64,000 bases of DNA from Haloprofundus salinisoli (GTDB lineage Archaea; Halobacteriota; Halobacteria; Halobacteriales; Haloferacaceae): positions 620,001-684,000 of the forward strand of contig NZ_CP083663.1 in the NCBI RefSeq assembly GCF_020097815.1, in the 5' to 3' direction. Below the pieces are notes generated by a model that had not been told where the DNA came from, did not search any database, and saw only the letters and a program-made list of their open reading frames with translations. Positions 42,131 to 50,577 of the stretch are shown in pieces (position 1 is the stretch's first letter; each line of letters begins with the position of its first letter). A program made the position numbers and the translations under genes.

Positions 42131-42716
42131 CGTCGAGCGCCTCGTTGGCCAAGTTGTCGGCGCGTTCGTTTATCTCTCGCGGCACGTGTTCGAGCGTCCA
42201 CCGGTCGAACGCCATCAGCAGTTCGTTCGCCTTCACGCGTCGTTCGCGCAGCCCCGGGTCGTTCGTCTTCCACTCGCCGCGGACCTGCTTGACGACGAGT
42301 TGGGAGTCGCCGCGCACGTCTGCCTCCGCGAGCCCGTAGCTGCGGGCCGCCTCCAACGCCGCGATGAGCGCCTCGTACTCCGCGCGGTTGTTCGTCGTCT
42401 CGCCGATCCGTTCGGAGCCCTCGGCGACGATTCCGTCGCTCGTGACGATAGCCCACCCGATGGCCGCCGGGCCGGGGTTGCCGCGACTCGCGCCGTCGAA
42501 GTAGACGTGGCCGCGCCCACCGCCCTCCCGGAGCAGGAGCGTGAGGTCGGTCGGATTTCCACCCTGGACGACGACTTTGCTGTCGTAGGCGACGGCGACG
42601 GCGTCCCCGCGGGTCGCGCGCCACCGCTCGTGGTCGGTGTTCCCCGGAGAGACGTCGACGCCGGCGGCCTCCAGTCGCTCTCGGGCCACGTCGGCGTCGC
42701 ACTCGATAGTCGGCAT
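42123..42716 (-). CDS. rnhA: Ribonuclease HI with N-terminal extension
   Basis: A 197-residue enzyme. The catalytic domain starts near residue 69 (GHVYFDGASRGNPGPAAIGW, first Asp; NNRAEYEALIAALEAAR, Glu; VRGDSQLVVKQVRGEW, Asp; NERADNLANEAL, final Asp). The first ~65 residues (MPTIECDADVARERLEAAGV...) are a separate alpha/beta region. RNase HI degrades RNA in RNA/DNA hybrids. The ATG at 42716 is used; a longer start at 42770 adds 18 residues. It ends 8 bp within the DUF7108-like gene. Confidence 0.93.
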   Translation of the reverse strand: MPTIECDADVARERLEAAGVDVSPGNTDHERWRATRGDAVAVAYDSKVVVQGGNPTDLTLLLREGGGRGHVYFDGASRGNPGPAAIGWAIVTSDGIVAEGSERIGETTNNRAEYEALIAALEAARSYGLAEADVRGDSQLVVKQVRGEWKTNDPGLRERRVKANELLMAFDRWTLEHVPREINERADNLANEALDDG

Positions 42717-42866
42717 CGACGGAGATGCGGGCGCTCGATTGAAAGGCGATTCGTCTTTCGTCGACCTCACGGTTCGCTCGTTTCACCGTCGATGCTCGCC
42801 GCGCACGGCAGTCCTCTTCGCCGACCCAGATTTTAACAACTTCCAGCATACTATTATATAAACAGG

Positions 42867-43838
42867 ATGGCAAGACCCTCTCGTGAGCGACGGCGCGAGC
42901 CGCGACGAGCACGTGGTAAACAGTCGGCCGACGAGGAGGCCGACGTAGACGAACTCGACGACATCGACCCCGACGACCTCGTCCGGACGGCCGACGGCGA
43001 ACTCATCCACGAGGAGACGGGGTTGGTCGTCGAAGAGCAGAACATCGACCGGGGGCCGGAGTGGCGGGCGTTCAACCACTCCGAACGCCAGTCGAAGTCC
43101 CGCGTCGGCGCGCCCATCACCGAGACGATGCACGACAAGGGGTTGACGACGACCATCGACTGGAAGGACAAAGACGCCTACGGACGCTCGCTCTCCTCGG
43201 AGAAACGCAGTCAGATGCACCGCCTGCGCAAGTGGCAGGAGCGCATCCGAACCAAGGACGCCGGCGAGCGTAACCTGCAGTTCGCGCTCAGCGAGATTGA
43301 CCGCATGTCGTCGGCGCTCGGTGTTCCCCGTTCCGTTCGGGAAGTCGCGTCGGTCATCTACCGCCGCGCGCTCAAGGAGGACCTCATCCGCGGGCGCTCC
43401 ATCGAGGGCGTCTCGACCAGTGCGCTGTACGCCGCCTGCCGACAGGAGGGGATTCCTCGGAGTCTCGAAGAGGTCTCGGAGGTCTCGCGCGTCGAACGAA
43501 AGGAGATCGGTCGAACGTATCGCTACGTCTCTCAGGAACTCAGTCTCGAACTCGAACCGGTCGACCCAAAGCAGTACGTCCCGCGCTTCGCCTCCGCGCT
43601 CGACCTCACTGAGGAAGTTCAGAACAAGGCGAACGAGATAATCGACGAGACGGCGGCGCAGGGTCTCCTCTCGGGGAAATCGCCGACCGGATACGCGGCG
43701 GCGGCGATCTACGCGGCGTCGCTGCTCTGCAACGAGAAGAAGACTCAGCGCGAGGTCGCCGACGTCGCGCAGGTGACCGAGGTCACCATCCGCAACCGAT
43801 ACCAGGAACAGATCGAGGCGATGGGGATTCCGAGCTAA
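42867..43838 (+). CDS. tfb: Transcription initiation factor TFB lacking zinc-ribbon cysteines
   Basis: A 323-residue TFIIB homologue. Two cyclin repeats are clear ([40 protein letters not shown], and [40 protein letters not shown] with [19 protein letters not shown]). The B-reader/linker ([18 protein letters not shown]) is also intact. Residues ~33-62, where the CxxC...CxxC ribbon should be, read [16 protein letters not shown] and [11 protein letters not shown] without any Cys. The ribbon normally docks RNA polymerase, so this factor may act differently. The upstream region holds GATTTTAAC (~42829) and TTATATAAAC (~42852-42862). Confidence 0.92.
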   Translation: MARPSRERRREPRRARGKQSADEEADVDELDDIDPDDLVRTADGELIHEETGLVVEEQNIDRGPEWRAFNHSERQSKSRVGAPITETMHDKGLTTTIDWKDKDAYGRSLSSEKRSQMHRLRKWQERIRTKDAGERNLQFALSEIDRMSSALGVPRSVREVASVIYRRALKEDLIRGRSIEGVSTSALYAACRQEGIPRSLEEVSEVSRVERKEIGRTYRYVSQELSLELEPVDPKQYVPRFASALDLTEEVQNKANEIIDETAAQGLLSGKSPTGYAAAAIYAASLLCNEKKTQREVADVAQVTEVTIRNRYQEQIEAMGIPS

Positions 43839-44063
43839 GCGTTAGATACGAGGACGGAACAACCCCGTCGCGTGCACTGACTCGCGCCCGACGACCGGAC
43901 GCGGCTGTGCGATTCGACGGTCGTCGTGGAAGGCGGTCGTCGACGACCGAAGTCGTCTCCCGGACCGCCGCGAACTCGCTCGAATCGCCTGCTCGCAGTC
44001 CTCGCAATCGCCGCCGGAAGCTCATGCCGAAGCTTCTTACCCGCTGCGCGGCTATCGTAGTCG

Positions 44064-45362
44064 ATGCGGCTCGACGACTACATCGAGTTCGAGGAGAACG
44101 AACGCGCCGAGCGACGGCGTCTGGCGATGGAGAAGTCCTACGCCATCGTCGACCACCTCGAATCCTTCCAACACCGGTTCGACGAGCGGGTGCAGGGTGA
44201 TTCGCTGTTCGGGAGCGTCTCGCCCTCGATCTTCGTCGGCCGCGCGAACTACCCGAACGTCTCGACGGGCATTCTCTCTCCCGTGGGCTTCGAAGAGGAC
44301 GCCGCCTCCTTCGAGACCAGCGGCGCGTGGTACGACGAGGGCGTCGGCATCGAGGACGTGTTCCAGCGTCGGACGAGTTTGCTGAACTCGAATCAGTCCA
44401 CCGGGGTGAAGGTGGGCGCGGAGGCGAACGTCCACGACGTCTGGGACGGCTTCCTCGGCGTCCAGCGAGAGGTCGCCATCGCCGACCGACCGGTGTCGGT
44501 CGAAATCGGCCTCGACGGCCGCCCGGACCTCGACTTCGACGTCGGCCGAAACGACGTGGCGACGCCGACGGGACCCCGCGCCCGAGCGCAGTCGGCCGAC
44601 TTAGCCGAGAACCCACACGTTCCACGCCCAGTGAAGAAGACGCTCGAAGACGACGACTGGCAAGCGCAGGGGGCGATGACCTACCTCTACCGCCGCGGCC
44701 TCGACGTCTACGACATCAACACGGTGCTCTCGGCGGGGGCGCTCGGCGAGTCCGCGAGTCGCAGACTCGTCCCGACGCGGTGGTCCATCACCGCGGTCGA
44801 CGACACCGTGGGTCAGTATCTCCGCGGAACGATTCACGACGCCCCGAGCGTCGACACCGTGCAGGTGTGGCGCAACGAGTATCTCGGCAACGCGTTCTGG
44901 GTGATTCTCGCGCCCGGACAGTGGGAGTACGAACTGGTCGAGATGAAGGCACCGGGGAGCATCTGGAACCCCGACCCCGAGTCGGGGATGTGGGTCGCAA
45001 GCGACCGCGAAGGGTTCGAGGGCCGAACGCAGTACGTCGACGAGACGGCGGGCGCGTACTACGCCGCGAGACTCGGCGTGCTCGAACATCTCTCGACCAT
45101 CGGGCGTCAGGCGAAGGTGCTCGTCCTCCGGCACGTCTCCGACGACTACTGGGGACCGGTCGGCGTCTGGCAGGTCCGCGAGTCGGTGCGCCACGCCTTC
45201 GAGGGCCAACACGGCGAGAGCGAGACGTTCGCCGACGCCGTTCGGGAAGTGGCGAACGTGCTCCCGGTGTCGATGGCGGAGCTCCGGCGAAAATCCGCGA
45301 TGGTCGCGGGCTTGCAGACGAATCTCGCGGACTTCGGCGTCGGGACGCCGGGCGACGACTGA
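44064..45362 (+). CDS. nreA: DNA repair protein NreA
   Basis: A 432-residue protein (archaeal NreA) implicated in repair of UV and MMS damage. SPSIFVGRANYPNVSTGILSP, YDEGVGIEDVFQRRTSLLNS, RRLVPTRWSITAVDDTVGQY and EYLGNAFWVILAPGQWEYEL are conserved blocks. The C-terminal LQTNLADFG is a PIP-box-like motif for PCNA (QxxL, with Phe followed by Gly in place of the usual second aromatic). It starts at ATG 44064. Confidence 0.92.
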   Translation: MRLDDYIEFEENERAERRRLAMEKSYAIVDHLESFQHRFDERVQGDSLFGSVSPSIFVGRANYPNVSTGILSPVGFEEDAASFETSGAWYDEGVGIEDVFQRRTSLLNSNQSTGVKVGAEANVHDVWDGFLGVQREVAIADRPVSVEIGLDGRPDLDFDVGRNDVATPTGPRARAQSADLAENPHVPRPVKKTLEDDDWQAQGAMTYLYRRGLDVYDINTVLSAGALGESASRRLVPTRWSITAVDDTVGQYLRGTIHDAPSVDTVQVWRNEYLGNAFWVILAPGQWEYELVEMKAPGSIWNPDPESGMWVASDREGFEGRTQYVDETAGAYYAARLGVLEHLSTIGRQAKVLVLRHVSDDYWGPVGVWQVRESVRHAFEGQHGESETFADAVREVANVLPVSMAELRRKSAMVAGLQTNLADFGVGTPGDD

Positions 45363-45401
45363 CGGGAAATTACTTGTAAGTTCGCTGAGGAAGTCGAAAC
45401 A

Positions 45402-45575
45402 ATGCTCGTGCTACAACTGCTCCCCGGCGGTGCGGTTTTCGCCATCTTCGGCGTCTTCTACCTCTTGATGGCGCTCGTTCCGATCATCGCGCTGTACTTG
45501 TTGCACAAAATCCGCAAGGACACTGCGTCGATGGCCGACTCGTTAGAGCGAATCGCCACCGACAATCGACCGTAG
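45402..45575 (+). CDS. 57-residue single-helix membrane protein
   Basis: MLVLQLLPGGAVFAIFGVFYLLMALVPIIALYLLHKIRKD and a short polar tail (TASMADSLERIATDNRP). One or two hydrophobic helices then an amphipathic end. It lies 37 bp after nreA on the same strand; the ATG follows GAAACA. The function is unknown and no family is recognised. Confidence 0.65.
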   Translation: MLVLQLLPGGAVFAIFGVFYLLMALVPIIALYLLHKIRKDTASMADSLERIATDNRP

Positions 45576-45578
45576 CGA

Positions 45579-46028
45579 CTACGCCGTGTCGAGATTCGCG
45601 TACGCCTCGTCGACCAACTCGCCGGTCTCGGCGACGACATCGGCCATCTCCTCGTCGTCGGGCGCGATACCCGTCAGGCGGGCGATGCGCATGATACTCA
45701 CGTGGTACACCGTCTGGACGTCCGGTTCCTCCTCCCAGACGACGACGTTACAGGGGAACAGCGCGCCGATTTTGCCGTCGGAGGCGTCGAGTACCCGGTC
45801 GGCGATAGCCGGGTTGCACGCGCCGAGTACGTAGTAGGGGTCGCGGTCGGCGTCGACCTTCTCGTTGAGCAACTCTGACGGAGAGAACTCCGCCGGGATG
45901 CCGAACCCCGCGTCGAGAAACGTCTCTCGGACGTGCTCGACGGCCTCCTCGTGTTCCATGTGGAGCGTCGCGCGTTTCTCGCCGATGTCGCCGGCGTCGA
46001 GCGCCGACGGGTCGATTGGGAGCGCCAT
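45579..46028 (-). CDS. DUF302 domain protein
   Basis: A 149-residue protein. EEAVEHVRETFLDAGFGIPAEF, EKVDADRDPYYVLGACNPAIADRVLDA and IGALFPCNVVVWEEEPDVQTV match DUF302, whose beta/alpha fold often occurs with metal or redox proteins. The CN in ACNP and PCNV are conserved. It is convergent with the small membrane gene. Function is unassigned. Confidence 0.9.
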   Translation of the reverse strand: MALPIDPSALDAGDIGEKRATLHMEHEEAVEHVRETFLDAGFGIPAEFSPSELLNEKVDADRDPYYVLGACNPAIADRVLDASDGKIGALFPCNVVVWEEEPDVQTVYHVSIMRIARLTGIAPDDEEMADVVAETGELVDEAYANLDTA

Positions 46029-46076
46029 AGCTCACGGTTGGCGCGTCGACGCAAAAAGCGGGGTGGTCGTCGCCGT

Positions 46077-46364
46077 TCAGTTCGACGTCTCGACCGGACC
46101 GTCGCCGGCGACGGCGCGGATCTCGTGGACGAACGTCTGCCGCGTGTCGAAGTACGTCTCGTCGACGCGGTCGAGGACGTCCGAGAGCGTCTGCGGGCCG
46201 CTCGGCGTCCGGACGACGGCGTCGCCCTCTTTCTGTCGGATGCTGCTCGCCTGCTGCGGCCAGGTCAGTCGGGACGCGACCTGCGCCAGCGGTGCGCCGT
46301 CGACCGGCTCGCCGTCGCCGAGTTCGACGACTGGCCCCTCGTCTTCGGCATCGTCGTCAGCCAT
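46077..46364 (-). CDS. Small haloarchaeal protein, unknown (DUF5789-like)
   Basis: A 95-residue acidic protein starting MADDDAEDEGPVVELGDGEP. The block LASRLTWPQQASSIRQKEGD and VRTPSGPQTLSDVLDRVDETYFDTRQTF resembles the DUF5789 family as I recall it. The ATG at 46364 is preceded by 228 bp that hold no other credible gene, divergent from the membrane protein gene at 46593. Confidence 0.75.
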   Translation of the reverse strand: MADDDAEDEGPVVELGDGEPVDGAPLAQVASRLTWPQQASSIRQKEGDAVVRTPSGPQTLSDVLDRVDETYFDTRQTFVHEIRAVAGDGPVETSN

Positions 46365-46592
46365 ACCCGGCGGTTTGCCACCGCCGACATTAATCTCTTC
46401 GACCCGCCTCCGCGGCGAGCATCGATTGGGCGCGTATCGACGGCCCGCGCCGACCGACGCGAGAACTCCCCCATCGGAGAGGTGAACACGACGACGCGTG
46501 CAGCCGATTCGTGCCCGTTCGTGGCTGTGTTCGCGGATTGTCTGACGTATGTCTGACGTATCGTTTTGTGGGGGGGTTACGTAGCCGCGGCC

Positions 46593-47603
46593 ATGACGAG
46601 TCTCTCGGAGGCGTACAGAGCGGGAACGAAGCACGCGAGCCCCCGTCGACTGTACGCGGGAGTCGGGCTGTTTCTCGCCGGCACACTGCTCGTCGTTCTC
46701 GGTATCCTCGCCGCGACGACGAACTTCCTCGTCGGTGCAGAGGCTCCCCTCTGGCAGGCGCGGGAGCTCGGTATCACGCTGGGCGGCCTCGGCATCCCGG
46801 CGGTGTTTCTCGGCATCTTCGCCATCCTCCCCGCCGGACGCCGGACCCGCTTCGCCGCCGTCGTCGGCGCGCTCGTGACGCTCGCCGGCGTCGCGCTGTT
46901 CTGGGAGGCGTACCCCTGTCAGTGGTCCGGCGCGAACTGCCCGAGCGTCCAGGGTCCGGAGCTCACGCTCCCGACGGTCGGCCTGTACTTCCTCGGCAGC
47001 GCCACCACCTTCTGGTGTCTGTTCATCGGTGTGGCGAACTTCAAGACGCGAAACGATCCCGGCGGAACGGTCCGCATGGAGATCACGCGACAGGGCGAGA
47101 CGAAGATCGTCGAAGTCGAACGCCCCGTCGCGGGCGGTCTGGGCGGTATCGGACTGCTCGGTGCGACGCCCGACGGCGACGTGGAGACGCAGACGAACCA
47201 GCCGACGAACGGGCGGTCGGTGGACAGAGTCGACGACGTCTCGCAGCCGCCGCGAACCCGAGGCGACTCCTCGGCGACGGGCGTCGCTTCGGACTCGTCG
47301 CAGTCGTCCGGATGGGGCAGCGCCGCTAACTCGACGGTCAGTGACGGCGGCGCGACGGAGGCGGACATCTACTCGCCGCTGGACGACCCCGTCCCCGGCG
47401 ACGCGGAGGTGCTGTCGCCGGAGACCGAGACGCCGAGTCAGCCCCGGCAACCGAAAGGCGACAGCTACTGCGGCAGCTGCGCGCACTTCGAGTACGTTCG
47501 GACCGACCGCGGGATGCAGCCGTACTGCCACTACCACTCCGAAGTGATGGACGACATGACCGCCTGCGAGGAGTGGAGCAGTCGGAGCGAGAGCCGCCGC
47601 TGA
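46593..47603 (+). CDS. Membrane protein with C-terminal Cys/His cluster (DUF7139-like)
   Basis: A 336-residue protein. Four helices occupy residues ~20-150 (LYAGVGLFLAGTLLVVLGIL, LGITLGGLGIPAVFLGIFAI, AAVVGALVTLAGVALFWEAY, LYFLGSATTFWCLFIGV). A 100-residue acidic, Ser/Thr/Pro-rich linker follows, then a small domain with YCGSCAHFEYVRT...PYCHYHSEVMDDMTACEEW, a Cys4/His1 pattern that could bind zinc or a Fe-S cluster. Role unknown. The ATG at 46593 (MTSLSEAYR) follows AT-poor DNA. Confidence 0.75.
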   Translation: MTSLSEAYRAGTKHASPRRLYAGVGLFLAGTLLVVLGILAATTNFLVGAEAPLWQARELGITLGGLGIPAVFLGIFAILPAGRRTRFAAVVGALVTLAGVALFWEAYPCQWSGANCPSVQGPELTLPTVGLYFLGSATTFWCLFIGVANFKTRNDPGGTVRMEITRQGETKIVEVERPVAGGLGGIGLLGATPDGDVETQTNQPTNGRSVDRVDDVSQPPRTRGDSSATGVASDSSQSSGWGSAANSTVSDGGATEADIYSPLDDPVPGDAEVLSPETETPSQPRQPKGDSYCGSCAHFEYVRTDRGMQPYCHYHSEVMDDMTACEEWSSRSESRR

Positions 47604-47629
47604 GCGATCGAGTGCGGTTCTCTACGCCT

Positions 47630-48121
47630 TCAAACGGCGGCTAACGTCTCCTCTACGTCGTCCCAGTGACTCCCCTTCCAGAAACACTGCCCGCAGCGCG
47701 TGCATCGAAACACTGCGCGCTCGTCCGGGTCCGGAGCGTACTCGGGCGTTTCGTCGTCGCCGTCGACGCGCTCGACGGGGCCGTTGCACCGCCCGCAGCG
47801 CGCGGGCCGCTCGTCGAGCGTGAGGTCGAATCCCGCGTCTCGTAGCTCCCGCAATTGGCCGACGACCGCGCAGGATTCGAGGAGGACGCCGCCGTTCGCG
47901 CGCCGAGCGAGTTGCACGTCGCGCGTGAGGAGCCGACGACCCTCTGCCTCCGCGAGCGCCAGCAGTCGGTCGTCCGCTTCGACCTCCCTGTCGAGGGCGT
48001 AGACGGCGTCGTAACCGCACATCCGAAGATACACCGCGAGTTTGCCGAGCATCACGTCGAGTAACAGCGGCGCGTCCGCGGAGTCCGCAGACCGGGTCGG
48101 CGCTCCGGATTCGCCCGTCAT
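47630..48121 (-). CDS. Mut7-C RNase-domain protein with zinc ribbon
   Basis: A 163-residue protein. LLLDVMLGKLAVYLRMCGYDAVYALDRE carries the first PIN-like Asp (DVMLGKLAVYLRM), and LLTRDVQLARRAN the second. The zinc ribbon is CGRCNGPVERV and FRCTRCGQCFWKGSHWDDV (CxxC...CxxC). Mut7-C domains are single-strand RNases or toxins-like nucleases; the target is unknown. It ends 1 bp from polX stop-to-start on the same strand, suggesting an operon with polX. Confidence 0.88.
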   Translation of the reverse strand: MTGESGAPTRSADSADAPLLLDVMLGKLAVYLRMCGYDAVYALDREVEADDRLLALAEAEGRRLLTRDVQLARRANGGVLLESCAVVGQLRELRDAGFDLTLDERPARCGRCNGPVERVDGDDETPEYAPDPDERAVFRCTRCGQCFWKGSHWDDVEETLAAV

Positions 48122-48122
48122 C

Positions 48123-49931
48123 TCAGTGCAGGAACTCGCGGACGCCCGCTGCGTCGCGGGCGTTGAGCACGTCCGCCGTTTCGGCCCAGCCGCGGCGCGC
48201 GGTGTGGACGCCGTAGCGGACGTTCTCGAACTCGCCGGGGCTGTGCGCGTCGGTGTTGATAGCGATGGTCGCGCCCGCGTCGACGCCCACCTTGACGACT
48301 TCGCCCCAGAGGTCGAGTCTCGCGGGGTTCGCGTTGATTTCGAGCGCGGTGCCGTGTTCGGCGGCGGCCGCGGCGAGGCGGTCGAAGTCGAGGTCTAACC
48401 CCGCGCGCTGGTTGATGAGCCGTCCGGTCGGATGGCCGAGCACGTCGACGGACGGGTGTTCGACGGCGGCGACGAGGCGGTCGGTCGCCTCCTCGCGTCC
48501 CTGGTCGAGGGCGCTGTGGGGCGAGGCGACGACGACGTCGAGTTCGGCGAGCAGGTCGTCGCCGACCGAGAGGTTCCCGTCGGCGTCGATGTTGGCCTCG
48601 ACGCCGTGGAACACCTCGATGTCGGCGTCGGCGCGGACCGCGTCGACCTCATCCATCTGCTCTCTGAGTTCGTCGTCGGAGAGGCCGACGCCGCCGACCA
48701 TCCCCGGTCCGGTCGCGTGGTCGGTAATGCAGTGATACTCGTACCCTCGCTCCGCCGCGGCAGCGACCATCTCCTCGGCGGTGTTGGCCCCGTCGGACCA
48801 GTCGGTGTGAGTGTGGAGGTCGCCGCGAATCTCTCCCTCTTCGAGGAGGTCCGGGAGCGTGCCGTTCTGGGCGGCTTGAATCTCGCCGTTGTCCTCGCGG
48901 AGTTCGGGGGCGATGACGGGCATGTCGAGCATCTCGTAGATGTCGGCCTCGGTACGCCCGCCGATTCGTTCGCCGACGCGTTGGCCGGCGTCGGGGCCCT
49001 CGACCTCGGAAACATCGTCAGAAGCGTTCGCTTCCGACTGGCCGTCCGAGCGGAGCTCGGAGACATCGAAGATACCGTACTCGTTTATCTTCAGGTCGCG
49101 CTCGATGGCGACGTTCCGCAGTTGGATGTTGTGGTCTCGGCTGCCGGTGAAGTACTGCAGCGCGGAACCGAACTCCTCGGAGACGACGACTCGCAAGTCG
49201 ATGCGGATGCCGTTCGCGCGGAGGCTCGCTTTGCTCTCGCCGGCCTCGATGACGCTGTCGGCGTTCGACCAGTCGGTGAACGTCGAGACGACCGCCTCGC
49301 TGTCGTCACTGCCGACGAGCACGTCCACGTCGCCGATAGTGTCGCGCCAGCGGCGAATCGATCCGGCGACCTCCGCGGAGTCGACGGCGTTCTCGTCTCG
49401 GAGATACGCGAGCAGCCCGTCGGCGACGGGGCGAGCGTCGCCGAGCAGCTCGCGCTCCTGGGACTGGCGGGCGAACGGGATGTTGTCGAGGATGTTCTGC
49501 TCGGTCTTCGCGCCGAACCCCTTGATCTCCTGTATCTCGCCGGCTTCCGCCGCCGCCTCCAGTTCGTCGAGCGTCGTGATTCCGAGCGCCTCGTAGAGGT
49601 CGCCGACCGTCTTCGGCCCGACGCCCTCGACGCTCGTCAGCGCGACCATTTCGACCGGCAGTTCCTCGCGAAGTTCTTCGAGTTCCTCGATTTTGCCGGT
49701 CTCGACGTACTCGACGATTTTGCCGGCGATGGCGTCGCCCACTCCATCGATCTCCTCGACGGCGTCTCGGCCCTCTCTGGCGAGGTCGGCGACCGACCGG
49801 GGGTGGCTCCGAACGTTCTCGGCGGCGCGGCGGTAGCTCTGGGGCTTGTACTCGACTCCTTGCGCTTCGAGGAACTCCGCGAACTCCTCGAAGCGGTCGG
49901 CGAGTTCGGCGTTGGTCGTCACGCGGACCAC
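48123..49931 (-). CDS. polX: Family X DNA polymerase / 3'-5' exonuclease PolX
   Basis: A 602-residue repair polymerase. Two HhH segments (GVGDAIAGKIVEYVETGKI; SVEGVGPKTVGDLYEALGI; IQEIKGFGAKTEQNILDNI) precede the nucleotidyltransferase site GSIRRWRDTIGDVDVLVGSDD (catalytic GD-V-D). The C-terminal PHP domain has GDLHTHTDWSDGANT, EYHCITDHATGPG, VEANID, VASPHSALDQGRE, LGHPTGRLINQ and AINTDAHSPGEFENV with metal ligands intact. It fills gaps in base excision repair. A 35 bp gap separates it from the following DUF5788-like gene. Confidence 0.96.
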   Translation of the reverse strand: MVRVTTNAELADRFEEFAEFLEAQGVEYKPQSYRRAAENVRSHPRSVADLAREGRDAVEEIDGVGDAIAGKIVEYVETGKIEELEELREELPVEMVALTSVEGVGPKTVGDLYEALGITTLDELEAAAEAGEIQEIKGFGAKTEQNILDNIPFARQSQERELLGDARPVADGLLAYLRDENAVDSAEVAGSIRRWRDTIGDVDVLVGSDDSEAVVSTFTDWSNADSVIEAGESKASLRANGIRIDLRVVVSEEFGSALQYFTGSRDHNIQLRNVAIERDLKINEYGIFDVSELRSDGQSEANASDDVSEVEGPDAGQRVGERIGGRTEADIYEMLDMPVIAPELREDNGEIQAAQNGTLPDLLEEGEIRGDLHTHTDWSDGANTAEEMVAAAAERGYEYHCITDHATGPGMVGGVGLSDDELREQMDEVDAVRADADIEVFHGVEANIDADGNLSVGDDLLAELDVVVASPHSALDQGREEATDRLVAAVEHPSVDVLGHPTGRLINQRAGLDLDFDRLAAAAAEHGTALEINANPARLDLWGEVVKVGVDAGATIAINTDAHSPGEFENVRYGVHTARRGWAETADVLNARDAAGVREFLH

Positions 49932-49965
49932 CTCGCGGAAACGAGAGCGGCGGTGCGTCGCACGC

Positions 49966-50403
49966 TCATCGGCCCATCCGCCCCGCGGAGTCGTCGCGGC
50001 CGAGCGCCTGCCGGAGGAAGCTCATCCACCGCTTCTTGTCGGCGGCTTCCTGGAGCTCCGCCTCCTGATTAAGGTCCGTCGACCGAAGCGAACCGAGGGC
50101 GTTGAGCGCCCGGTCGATGCCGATGATGCTCTCGACGAGTCGCTGGCCCTCCTCGTAGCTCACCTCGTTGTTCTCGATTTTCTGGAACCGCTGGAGCCGC
50201 TCGCGGCGGAGATTCTTCTTCGCCTGGTCGACGCGCTCTCTCTCGCCCGACGGGATAGTGTCGCGCCGTTTTATCTCGAAGACGAACTGGCGGAGGTCGA
50301 TCTCCTCGCCCTGCACGTCGATGCGGTCGGGGATGTCGACTCCGACCGTCGCGCCCTCGCGGTTGACCCGCTCCAGCAACCGCTTTCGCTCGAACTCCTT
50401 CAT
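49966..50403 (-). CDS. DUF5788-like haloarchaeal protein
   Basis: A 145-residue coiled-coil-prone protein: MKEFERKRLLERVNREGATV then a small beta segment (DIPDRIDVQGEEIDLRQFVFE) and RRDTIPSGERERVDQAKKNL with heptads, then SYEEGQRLVESIIGIDRAL. The domain name is recalled. It is 34 bp upstream of polX and shares its strand, so the two may form an operon with the Mut7-C gene. Confidence 0.75.
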   Translation of the reverse strand: MKEFERKRLLERVNREGATVGVDIPDRIDVQGEEIDLRQFVFEIKRRDTIPSGERERVDQAKKNLRRERLQRFQKIENNEVSYEEGQRLVESIIGIDRALNALGSLRSTDLNQEAELQEAADKKRWMSFLRQALGRDDSAGRMGR

Positions 50404-50577
50404 ACCACTCGTTGCGTCGCTCGGCACTTCGCTCCTTCGCCCTCGGGACGGTGGGTAGCGGGGCGAACGCGGGAGTAGCGCGACGGCGACACCGACTCAC
50501 CGACACGCCCACGGCGTCGATTTCGGACGTTGCAACTAAGGGAAGACTCTTTACGCTCTTCGACAGTATCCCGGGGT

